The notes under the pieces were generated by a model. The model did no database searches, was not told where the DNA came from, and saw only the letters and a list, made by a program, of their open reading frames with translations. This document shows positions 26,126 to 36,300 of a DNA stretch of 64,000 nt, piece after piece. Each line of letters starts with the position of its first letter. Positions within the stretch are counted from its first letter, which is position 1. Source of the DNA: an uncultured Eggerthellaceae bacterium. Lineage in GTDB: Bacteria > Actinomycetota > Coriobacteriia > Coriobacteriales > Eggerthellaceae. The translations under genes were made by a program, and so were the position numbers. Where the stretch lies: NCBI GenBank assembly GCA_934617065.1, contig CAKTTY010000001.1, forward strand, positions 62,001 through 126,000. The letters are read 5' to 3'.

Positions 26126-28837
26126 ATGATTGCCCAATTGGCGGAAATGGCCTACCGCAAGGCCGGTCAGATGTTTTTCTGCGTGCAGAAGGATGCGCGC
26201 TCGGTAACGTTTAGCTATCGCCGCGCTCGCTTTGCTGCTGCGGCTCTGGCTCAGCAGCTTGCCAAGCACGGCTATGGTCGCGGCACCACGCTTGCGTGCA
26301 ATCTGTACAACGGCGCCGAGATCGTGATTCTTTCTTTGGCGGCGGCGTACGGCGGCTTCACGTTGGCGCTGCTGAATCCGCGTCTTTCCTACGAAGAGCG
26401 CAAGCTGCGCATCGTGGAGCTGGAAAACGCCACGGGCGAAGCCGGCATCGACGTATTGGAGCAGTCTGCGGTTGAGCGCCTGATGATCGACGCGACGGGC
26501 TACGGTCTTGCCGATTTCGCCGCTTTGCCGGAAGGCTCTGTGCCGCATGCCACGCAGTTTGAGGCGTTCGCCCGCGAATGCGAGCAGGCATGGGATGGCC
26601 AAGAGGCGGGCATTGTCATGTTCACATCGGGTTCTTCGGGAACCCCGAAGGCCACGCTTTTGCCGTGGGATTGCATCACCGGTGCCGCCACCGCAGCAAA
26701 CCGCGTTTTGGCGTTGGAAAGCCGTGGTGTGTGGCAGATGGTGCTGCCCATGTGCCACATTGGCGGCTTCCAGATAATGGTGCGTTCGCTTCTGAGCGGC
26801 GGCTCGTTTATCGTGTACGAGCGCTACAATCCCGTGCGGGTGCTGAATGACGTGCTGAGCTTCCGCGTTACGCATATTTCTGTAGTGGATAAAATCCTGG
26901 CCGATTTGCTGGAAAACGATCGCGACAGGGTTATCGGGCAGTATGCATGCATCCTTTTGGGCGGTGCGGCGCTGAATGAAAAGACGCTGCGCATGGCTTT
27001 GCGCGCAAAGGCAAACTTGTACTCCAGCTACGGCATGACGGAAACTTCCAGCTTCATTGCCGCGGCTCCAGTAACCCGCGGTTTCGATGGCGGGCTGGAA
27101 CTTCTGCCTGGCTATGATGTTCGCGTCGTAAGCCCCGATGCTGACGGCATTGGCCAGCTGCACGTTGCGGGCCCCGGCATCTTCGAGGGTTACCTGAATG
27201 CCCGCAAGGCTATGAGCGCCGATGGCTATTTCGTTACCGGCGACAGAGCCTCTATCGACCGTAACGGTCTTTTGCGTGTGTACGCGCGCACCGAAGACCT
27301 CATTATTTCGGGCGGCGAAAACATCTACCCGGCTGAAGTTCAAGATGTTCTGCTGGGCATTCCTGGCGTGAAGGACGCCTACGTGTTCGGCACCGCCGAT
27401 GAAACCTGGGGGTATCGCCCCGTGGCGTTCATCGAGGCCGATTATTCCGCCGAAGCCATTGCCCGCGACCAAGAAGAGTTTGGCATCGACCCTGCTCAGA
27501 GCTGCATTCGTCCGGCAACATGCCCGCAGGAATACGCCCATATGGTGCACGATTACCTGAATGGCTGCATGTCGAAACTTCATCACCCCAAGCATATTTT
27601 GGTGATGAACGAATTCCCGCGCACCATTGCCGGCAAGGTAGACCGCCGTGCGCTGAAGCAGCGCTATGACAAGCGCATCGACATCAAGTCGCTTACCCTG
27701 TATCGCGTGAAGCAGCCCTTCTCTCATCCCGTGAAGACGGCTAAAGGCAACGTCGATTTCCGCGAATCGTTCTTCGTGGAAGTGGAAGACTGGGCTGGGC
27801 GCACGGGTATTTCCGAGTGCGTTTCGTTTGCCACCAATTGGTATTTGCCCGAAACCATCGGGGAAGATTACGCCGTGGTGCGCGATTCCATTGCCCCTGT
27901 GGTGCTGGGTGAGCGCTACCTGCATCCCAGCGAGGTTTCCGCTTCGCTTGCCACGTTCCCCGGTTTGGCGAAATATCCCATGGCGAAAGCCGCGGTGGAG
28001 CCTGCCATCTGGGACCTGTACGGCAAGATCATCGGTCAGCCGCTTTCGAAGATGATCGGCGGCTCGAACGCCGAGAAGATTCTGGGCGGTGCCGTGGTGG
28101 GTATCGCTCCCGTTGAAGAAGTACGCGCGGCGGTAGACAGCCTGGTGGCTCAGGGGTACACCCGCGTAAAGATGAAGATCGAGCCGGAAACCGCGCTCGA
28201 ATGCGTTGCTGCGGTACGCGCCGACCATCCCGATTTGACACTGATGCTCGACGCCAACCAGTCGTTTGACGAATCGTATCTGAACGTGCTGTACAAGCTC
28301 GACGCGTTGAACCCCGCATGCATCGAGGAGCCTTACAACCCGAACTACGTTCCCAACAGCGGCGAGCGCAACCTATTCGTGCGCCTTTCGCTGCTGCAGG
28401 ATGAACTGAAAACCATGGTGTGCCTGGATGAATCGGTCGTAACCGCAAGTGACATGGAAGCAGCCATGGGGTTGGACAACCTTCGCTGCTACGCCTTGAA
28501 GATTGCGAAGTTTGGCGGCATTCAGCCCACGCTCGACTTCTATCATTGGATGCGCAGCCTTGGCAAAACGGTTTGGATGGGCGGTATGTTCGATACGGGC
28601 GTTTCGAAGCGCATGCATGCGGCGTTCGCGACCTTGCCGGGCATGGATTTGCCGCCCGATGTTTCGGATTATTCGGCGTATTTCGCTCACGATACCGCTC
28701 TTCCTCCGCTGGAGCTTGAGCACGGCGAATTGGTGCTGAACGCGCCCAAGAATCCCGTCGGCCTCGGCTGCATCTTGGACAAGGAGTACCTGAAGTCCAT
28801 CGCAATCGACGAAGTAACGGTTACCACCGAAGGATAG
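26126..28837 (+). CDS. Fused O-succinylbenzoate-CoA ligase (MenE) and o-succinylbenzoate synthase (MenC)
   Basis: One 903-residue chain holds two consecutive menaquinone enzymes. Residues 1 to about 515 are an adenylate-forming ligase: P-loop-like MFTSGSSGTPKATLLP, YSSYGMTETSSFIAA, GDRASIDRNGLL, ARTEDLIISGGENIYPAEV and the catalytic Lys in PRTIAGKVDRR. From about 530 onward is an enolase-superfamily synthase with the VKMKIEP Lys pair, LMLDANQSF, IEEPYN, CLDESV and the second base in ALKIAKFGG. ATG 26126 is preceded by AAGGA. No stop or frameshift separates the halves. Confidence 0.93.
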   Translation: MIAQLAEMAYRKAGQMFFCVQKDARSVTFSYRRARFAAAALAQQLAKHGYGRGTTLACNLYNGAEIVILSLAAAYGGFTLALLNPRLSYEERKLRIVELENATGEAGIDVLEQSAVERLMIDATGYGLADFAALPEGSVPHATQFEAFARECEQAWDGQEAGIVMFTSGSSGTPKATLLPWDCITGAATAANRVLALESRGVWQMVLPMCHIGGFQIMVRSLLSGGSFIVYERYNPVRVLNDVLSFRVTHISVVDKILADLLENDRDRVIGQYACILLGGAALNEKTLRMALRAKANLYSSYGMTETSSFIAAAPVTRGFDGGLELLPGYDVRVVSPDADGIGQLHVAGPGIFEGYLNARKAMSADGYFVTGDRASIDRNGLLRVYARTEDLIISGGENIYPAEVQDVLLGIPGVKDAYVFGTADETWGYRPVAFIEADYSAEAIARDQEEFGIDPAQSCIRPATCPQEYAHMVHDYLNGCMSKLHHPKHILVMNEFPRTIAGKVDRRALKQRYDKRIDIKSLTLYRVKQPFSHPVKTAKGNVDFRESFFVEVEDWAGRTGISECVSFATNWYLPETIGEDYAVVRDSIAPVVLGERYLHPSEVSASLATFPGLAKYPMAKAAVEPAIWDLYGKIIGQPLSKMIGGSNAEKILGGAVVGIAPVEEVRAAVDSLVAQGYTRVKMKIEPETALECVAAVRADHPDLTLMLDANQSFDESYLNVLYKLDALNPACIEEPYNPNYVPNSGERNLFVRLSLLQDELKTMVCLDESVVTASDMEAAMGLDNLRCYALKIAKFGGIQPTLDFYHWMRSLGKTVWMGGMFDTGVSKRMHAAFATLPGMDLPPDVSDYSAYFAHDTALPPLELEHGELVLNAPKNPVGLGCILDKEYLKSIAIDEVTVTTEG

Positions 28838-28848
28838 TGTTTTCTGCC

Positions 28849-29988
28849 ATGCGAAAAAAGCTGCTGGTTGTTGTTGCCGTGCTTGCCCTAGTGCTCTGCA
28901 TGCCCGCCATGGCATTTGCGGCCAATTCGGCGTTCGACAAGGGAACGGCGGAAAGCACGAGTTATGTCGACACCTATACGGGCAATGCTTTCCTTACGGA
29001 ACGCGATGCGCTGAACCTGACCGTTGAGTGCGACCTGTACTGGGCGGGAGACACGCTGAACGCCCGGGGCCTTGAGGTAGGTGGCGGAACCGGCGGCAGC
29101 GCTTTGCTGGCTGGCAGCACGTTGAACGTGGCTTCTTCTTCTATTCACGGTAGCTTGCGTGCGGCGGGCCAGACTGTCAACGTTTCTTCGACGACGGTCG
29201 GGAACAACATCACCGTTGCTGGGCAGAATGTTTCTATTGCATCCGACGTTTCCGCAGGTGGCGTGTATGCTGCTGGTTCGAACGTGAGTGTATCGGGAGC
29301 CTATCAGGGCGCGGCTTTTGCTGCAGGCACGGTGAACTTGGCTGGCTCCTATGCAGGTGATGTGAACATTTCTGCAAGCACGGTTAACGTTTCGCGGGGC
29401 ACTACGGTGGGTGGCACGCTGCGGGTGCCGAATAACGCGCAGGTCTCCATCGAGGAAGGCGCCAACGTCCCCAACGTAAGCTATGTTGACGATGCTCTGG
29501 TTTCTACTGTTTCTGAAGGATCGGAGCCGAACTCGTTTTCGGTGATTGGGCCGCTGCTGTTTTCGTGCATGGCCCATGCCTTGCTGGTGTTGCTGTTCTT
29601 CTTCCTGATCAAGGGTGCGATGGAAGGTGCCGTCAAGCTTACCGAAACAAAGCTTTCACGCATGTTCATGCTGGGTTTCGTGGAGTTCTTCGTGCTGCCC
29701 CTGCTGGGTTTCTTCCTGCTATTCCCGCTTGTTACGGCTCCTATCTCTGCGCTGATATTCATCTTCATTGCGGTGTTGTGGATGTTTTCCATCCCGTTTG
29801 CCGGCTACGTGCTGGGGTGCCGCCTGTTTGAGGGAATGGCTCCATTGGGTGCAGGCGTGATAGGGACGCTTATCCTTACCGCTATTTGCTATATCCCGTA
29901 TCTCTTCTTCGTGGTGCCAACCGTATGCTCCGTTTTCATTGCGGGCTACCTTACGCAAAGCTTCCTGGACAAGCGGGTGGGAAAATAG
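28849..29988 (+). CDS. Exported beta-helix-like (bactofilin-like) domain with C-terminal membrane helices
   Basis: After a signal peptide (MRKKLLVVVAVLALVLCMPA) comes about 190 residues of short repeats such as AGGVYAAGSNVSVSGAYQGA and INVSASTVN-type strands, resembling polymer-forming cytoskeletal proteins. Residues from about 230 on hold four to five membrane helices. It directly follows menEC, but I see no link to menaquinone. The start is uncertain: GTG 28837 overlaps the menEC stop, and ATG 28849 gives the cleaner signal peptide. The last two codons and the stop lie inside a REP-like repeat. Confidence 0.75.
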   Translation: MRKKLLVVVAVLALVLCMPAMAFAANSAFDKGTAESTSYVDTYTGNAFLTERDALNLTVECDLYWAGDTLNARGLEVGGGTGGSALLAGSTLNVASSSIHGSLRAAGQTVNVSSTTVGNNITVAGQNVSIASDVSAGGVYAAGSNVSVSGAYQGAAFAAGTVNLAGSYAGDVNISASTVNVSRGTTVGGTLRVPNNAQVSIEEGANVPNVSYVDDALVSTVSEGSEPNSFSVIGPLLFSCMAHALLVLLFFFLIKGAMEGAVKLTETKLSRMFMLGFVEFFVLPLLGFFLLFPLVTAPISALIFIFIAVLWMFSIPFAGYVLGCRLFEGMAPLGAGVIGTLILTAICYIPYLFFVVPTVCSVFIAGYLTQSFLDKRVGK

Positions 29989-30110
29989 GGACAGGTACCA
30001 GATTCCCACTTTTGGTTTTGGGCCACTTCCAACAATGAATGCTTAAGGGCTGTTGGAATTTTCCGGCGGCCCTTTTTAGCGGGAATCTGGTACCTGTCCC
30101 TATTTTCCCA
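29978..30110. repeat. REPIN-like nested inverted repeat
   Basis: A 30-base left arm (29978-30007) and a perfectly complementary right arm (30081-30110) enclose 73 bases. Each arm carries GGGACAGGTACC and is itself bounded by GGGAA and TTCCC. Inside the loop, TTCCAACA pairs with TGTTGGAA and GGGCC with GGCCC. The left arm supplies the stop codon of the upstream gene. A single related unit lies at 37474. Such doublets are known as REPINs moved by RAYT transposases; none is in the window. Confidence 0.8.
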
Positions 30111-30122
30111 TTTCTGCTGTGA

Positions 30123-30196
30123 ATTGGTCTTTAATCCAAAAAACATGGCACGTAACCCAATTTCTTTGGAGCGTGCACCATTTTCCTTGCTATAAA
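30123..30196 (+). promoter_or_regulatory. Adhesin promoter region with a motif shared with the paralogue
   Basis: ATTGGTCTTTAATCCAAAAA begins at 30123, and a possible -35 TTGGAG (30166) and -10 TATAAA (30191) follow. The same motif and layout recur at 37771-37841 before the second adhesin gene. The leader from about 30200 to the ATG at 30381 shows nothing else I can name. Confidence 0.5.
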
Positions 30197-30380
30197 GAAA
30201 GGGGGTTCGTATATACGATCGTTACGAACACGTCTGGTATCTGCGATAATTCAGTTAAAGTGCCCTTCTTCGCACGACAAAAGTGGGTTGGACGGTACGC
30301 AGATATTCTCTGATGTTGAAAACTCGGCAGCATCGGGAGAAGCATTCGCTAGCAAACGAAAGTAAGATTGGGGATCGAAG

Positions 30381-33300
30381 ATGAAGCGAATACGACCATT
30401 ACTGGCAATGGCCTTAGCGCTTGCTCTTATATGTTTAGGCGGCAGCTTCGCCTTTGCAGATGATGAGGGCAACGGCCGTTCCGTAACAGACCCGTCGACT
30501 ATGAGCGACTGGCAAGCAATCGTTGGCAGCGATACGTCCAATATCGGACGTATCTGGACGGATAAAACCGTATCAGCCGACAAAATTACCACAAGCAGTG
30601 GAGACGTCGTCGGACGCGGTGATTCATCGTTCATAACGGCGCTTTCGGCGCTTTCATCGACATCGAACGCGAAATCAACCTCCACCACGCCGCTCGATAT
30701 CGTGCTGGTGCTGGATGCTTCGGGCTCGATGGACGACCCCATGGGTAATAGTGACAGAACGAAACGCATCGACGCATTGAAGAACGCGGCAAACGACTTC
30801 GTAAGCAAGATTGCCGCGCAGAACAAGGGCATCTCCGATGCTTCGAAGCAGCATCAGGTTTCTATCGTGAAATTTGCGGGCAATAAATCTGCTGCCGTAG
30901 GCAACGACACGTACCGCGGCGAATATGGATACACCTACAACTACAGCCAGGTTATGAAGACCATGTCCCCTTGCACGGATGCGGATGCATTTAAGGACAC
31001 TATTAACTCCATCAGTCCCGCCGGTTCCACACGCGCCGATTACGGCCTGCAGCTTGCAGATGACCAAAACTCCAACCGTGAAGATGCAAAGAAGATCGTG
31101 GTCTTCTTCACTGATGGTTCGCCCACTTCATCCAGCGGCTTCGAAGATGGCGTAGCCAGCAGCGCGGTAGCTTCGGCGAAAGCCATGAAGGGTAAAGGCG
31201 CCACTGTATACACCATTGGCATCTTCAATGGTGCAAATCCCTCTGCTGATCCGACTGCCTCAGGCTCGAGCAACGAAAACAAATTCATGCATGCGGTTTC
31301 TAGCAATTATCCCACTGCTTCCTATACCCAGAGCAGCGGATTCTTGGGCGGCTGGGATTGGGACCTCGGTGCGCGCGCTGAAGGTTCTGACTACTATAAA
31401 TCTGCCACAAACGCCGCTGAGCTGGAAAAGGTGTTTGACGACATCTCTTCCGAGATAGTCAAGGGCTCAGGCTATCCGACAAGCACCACTGAAGGTGCCG
31501 AGCATCAGAGCGGCTATATCACTTTCGATGACCCGCTGGGTGCCTATATGAAGGTAGACGCGTTCAAGGCAATCGCGGTTGCTGGCAAGATCTTCGAAAA
31601 TCCCATGAAGTCAACTGAAGGAAATGTGGATACATACACCTTCGCTGACACAGTCGAATTAAACGGCAGGAATGTTAACGTGGGCGACGTGAAGATTACC
31701 GTAACTAGGTCTGGTGATGATGATCTTGCCACCGGTGACGTGGTTCAGGTTAGGGTTCCAGCAGCATTGATTCCCCTGCGCAGCTTCAACGTCGACCAAG
31801 ACAAAATGACCATGACGGTTTCCGATACGCAGCCAATTAACGTTGTGTATACATCAAGCCTGAAGCCTGAGGCGGAAAACCTGTTGGCAAACCCCGATGA
31901 CGCCATGACGCAGTACCTGCAGGCGAACTCCAAGGACGGCAAGGCTTCGTTCTGCAGCAACGACTGGGAGCAGGGTTATCTGGGCAAAACCGTTGCGAGC
32001 TTCGAGCCTTCAAAGGACAACAGCTACTATTATTTCACCAGCGACACTCCCATCTACACCGATGAGGCATGCACGCAGCGCGCCCATCAGGTAGTTAAGG
32101 GTAATACCTATTGGTACAAGCATTCGTATTTTGAAATGGCCAGCGGTGGTGCTGCAGAGGCAAAGGAAAAGCCCGTTAGCTTTAAGGGCGACGATGCCGA
32201 GGTTGTTGAAGGCGACATTGAGCATAACGGTGAAGGCGCGTATTTCAAATCAGGTACCGCTCGAACGGCATACCTCAACGAGCTTTACAAGGAAAAAACC
32301 TCTAATGACACCGGGACTGCCCTTGACGTGCTGAATCCGAAGTGGGTTAGCGCGGGCCAGGTTGGGTCCTACTTGGGCAATAACGGCAAGCTGAGCGTCG
32401 ACCTCCCTGGTACGCTGGCGGTAACGAAGCAGCTGGAGGTGCCTGAAGGCTACACCCTGAGCGATTTTGAAAACGACTCGTTCGACTTCACTATCGATAT
32501 TGCCAAAGCCGCGAACAAGGGCTTCAGCGCCGTGGTGAAGAACGCGAGTGGCGAGCAGCGCGATGCGTTTACCTTGCAGTTCAACGATGCGGGCGAGGCG
32601 AAGCACAGCTTGAAGGCTGGCGAAACGCTGTACGTATACGGCCTTGGTGATGGCTGGAGCTATAAGGTTTCGGAAACCTCCCGTGATGGATTCGCCCAGA
32701 AGTGGGAAGGCTATGAAGAGGGCAAAGCCCCTGAAAGCGCAATCGCTGCTGGTCAGACGAAAAATGAGAAGGTAGTGAATACCTATAGCGCATCAGGTAC
32801 GCTCAAGGGCAAGGATAAACTTAACGGTGAGAAGATTCTCACTGGGCGTGCTTGGTTGAGCACCGACAAGTTCACGTTTGTCCTGAAACCCGCCGAAGGC
32901 TCTGTTAACGTTCCCATGCCTGCGGACGCAGACCAGGGCATGGCGCGTGTGGAGGTAGTGCAGCCTGAAGGGACGCCGGATGGTGCTAAAGTTCCGTTTA
33001 ACTTCGGCGACATCACCTACACCAAACCGGGCGTGTATACCTACGAGATTCATGAATCTGCAGAGTTGAGTACGCTTAACCCGGGCGTAAGCGAATCGGA
33101 GGCATTGTATGAGGTTACCGTAACGGTTGCCGACGAAAACCATACAGGCAATTTGACGGTAACTTCTGAAATGAAGAAGCTGCTTTCTGACGATGGCAAC
33201 AGGGTAGAGCAGCCAGCGACGTCTGCATCTTTCGTCAACGAATTCGACAAATCCGAGGTTAAGTGGGCGCCTATCGGAGCGAAGAAGTATACCGATTCGA

Positions 33301-36300
33301 CCGACGCACGTCCCCTTAAGCAGAACATGTTCCATATGATTGCCTGCACGAACGACCCGCATGCGCCCTTGCCTAAGCTTGATGGCGATCAGGAGATCAA
33401 TGCCGTACGCGATGGCGTAAATTGGCGCGGAGCGGTAGTTTCCGTGGACGCGAACGGCACCATTACGTTCCCGCAAGCAACCTATACTTACAACAACCTG
33501 GGCCAGGGGCAGACTGAAAAGACGTTTACCTACAAGATCATGGAAGTGGTCTGGGATGGCAGCAATTGGCGCTCCGTGGAGGATGCCCTTAAAGACCCGA
33601 ACTTTGATTCAGCAGGCGTTACGTACGACCCGACGATTTGGAAAGCCGAGGTAAAACTTACAGACGATAACGGCGTGCTGGCGCTGAATGCTCAGTACAG
33701 CAATAATCGCCTCAATGCTAGCCCAGGCGAAGATAATACGCCCAAGTTCAACTTCGAGTTCACGAACAGATACGAGCCTAAAGCAGCAGAGACAGCGATT
33801 GATGGCTCAAAGACTCTGACCGGCCGCGACATGAAAGACGGCGAAACCTTTGGGTTCGAGCTTTCCGCCGCAGACGATGCTACGCAGCGCGCGGTAGATG
33901 CGGGCGCTGTGACGCTGCCCGATGCGGCAACCGTATCGGGTGCCAAGGCCGACAAAGTGAAGGGCTTCCAGTTTGGCAATATCACCTTCAAAAAGCCGGG
34001 CGAATACACCTTTAACGTGAACGAGACCCAGTGGAACGGTGCGGCGGTTCCTGCTACCGACGAAAAAGGCATGCAGTTCGATCGCAGCACCCAAACAGTG
34101 AAGGTGAAGGTGACCGACGACTATACTGGTTCGCTCAATGCCAAGGTAACCTATCCGAATGATGCGGTGGCGGTGGCGTTTACCAATAAGTACGCAACGA
34201 GCAGCACCTATAACGGTATCCAGGTTGAAAAGACCTTGCAGGGCAGGAACATGGCCGCTGGTGAATTCAAATTCACTATCGTGGGCAAAGACCTTGCGTC
34301 TACTGCATTGCTTACCGATGCAGACAAGCAGTTCACCAATGAAAACAACCGCGCCGACGGCGTTGCCGATGTAATGACGAAGCTTTCGGGGCTCACGTTC
34401 ACTCAGGCAAACAGCGGCAAGCACTATGGGTTCACGGTTAGGGAAATTCCCGGTGGAGCTACGGGCTTGTACTACGACGAGACAAACCATGTTGTGACCA
34501 TCGATGTTACCGATGATGGCAACGGCCAGCTGAATGTAATCACCAAGGTCGACGACCAGGATGGCAATGTGGTTTCCTTCGTGAACAAGTATCGTGCCCA
34601 GGATGTTTCGTTCAACACTGCGAACGCAGAACTGAACAAGATCCTGCAGGGCCGTGACTGGATTGAAAACGATTCCTTCGACTTCACCATTAAGGCCTTG
34701 GATGACGACGCGCCAATGCCGATGCGTGATGGCAGCGAAGTATCTTCCGTAACGCTGAAGTCGCCCAATTCTAAGGACGGCGAACCGGTGCCGTTCAACT
34801 TCGGGCAGATCACCTTTACGTCCGATATGGTGAAGGACGCTCCTGGCCATACGCGTACGTTCACCTATGAGGTAACTGAAACTGCCGGTAACTTGCCTGG
34901 TATTCAGTACAGCACCAACAAGGCCACCATCCAAATTACGGTAAGCGACAATGGCAAGGGCCAGCTGGTTGCTTCGGCGACCACGCAGAACGGCAACTTC
35001 GAGAACCGCTATTCCGCCGAGCTTAGCTACACAGCGGCAGGCGGCTTGAATCTTGCCAAAACGCTGATGGGGCGTGACATGGCCGATGGTCAATTCAGCA
35101 TCAAGATCACGCCTGCCGATCAGGCGGCTGCAGCGGTGCTTGGTCTGCCTAACGATGGTGCGGAGATAAGCATGCCCGCCGCCAGCGATGGTGACCAGGT
35201 TGTGAAACCCGCGTTGAACTCTGAGGTGAAATTCTATCAGGGAGACGCGGGCAAGACGTACCGCTATACGGTTGTCGAGCAGGGCACGGCACCTAATGGC
35301 TATACCTACGACACGGCACAGCGCACGGTGACGATTACCGTTGAGGGCGACGCAGCGCACGGCACGCTGAAAGCAACCACAGTTGTTTCTGGCGGTCCCG
35401 ATGGCGATAAAACCTTCGTTTACGAGAGCGGCAAAACCGCCTCGCAGGCAGCAGTGGTGCCTTTTGTAAACAGGTATACGGCATCGGGCGGAGTAGGCAT
35501 CGCTGCCACGAAGAGCCTTTCCGGCCGCAGCCTGGCCAACGGCGAGTTCAGCTTCGCGCTGAAGTACACTCACGGCAGTGAAGATGTGGCTACGGCAACT
35601 AACAACGCCAACGGCAAAGTTGATTTCGGCACCATCGAGTACACCACCGAAGGCCTTGCCAAGCTGGTGAAGGATGGCCATGCTACAAAGACGGTGAAGG
35701 ATAGCAAGCCTGCGTGGAATGTCTATTACGAGGCTTACGAGAAGACCGGTAGCGGTAGCCTGCCCGGCGGCGTTACCGCCCAGACTCAGCCGATTCAGTT
35801 TACGGTGACGGTTGTCGACGACGGCGACGGCACGCTGGCCGCAACGGCCGATGCGGGCGATGGCCTGGAGTTCAAGAACGCGTACTCCACGGGTGACCCG
35901 ATTGAGGTGGGCCTTTCCGGCATCAAGATCCTGAAGGCCGGCGAGGGCTTGGCCCCTGCGAGCATCGAGGGCAAGTTTACCTTCACGGTGACATCTGACG
36001 ACGCAGCAGCCCCCATGCCCCAGAAGACCACGGCGACCAACGACGCCAACGGCAACGTTGATTTCGGCAGTATTAAGTTCTCGCTTGACGACCTGAACAA
36101 GGCTTTGGGCGCCACCAATACCCGAGCTACGGATACCGACAACTCCGCAGCCTCCAAGGTTGACGCTCAGGGCAGCCAGGGCGCAGAGGGCCAGAATGGC
36201 GCGGCAGACTCCGATGCGGCCGGCCAGGCCGATACCGAGCAGGGTAGCGCTGCCGATTCCGGCAATGGTGCCGAGGGTCAGGGAGCCGTGATGGCTGCCG

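Noticed and set aside
26006..28228. 740-residue leftward open frame opposite menEC
   Set aside because: Antisense shadow with typical His/Arg-rich composition and no domain.
33807..35681. 624-residue leftward open frame within the giant adhesin
   Set aside because: Repeats of the adhesin give repeated antisense segments; there is no start context or known domain.
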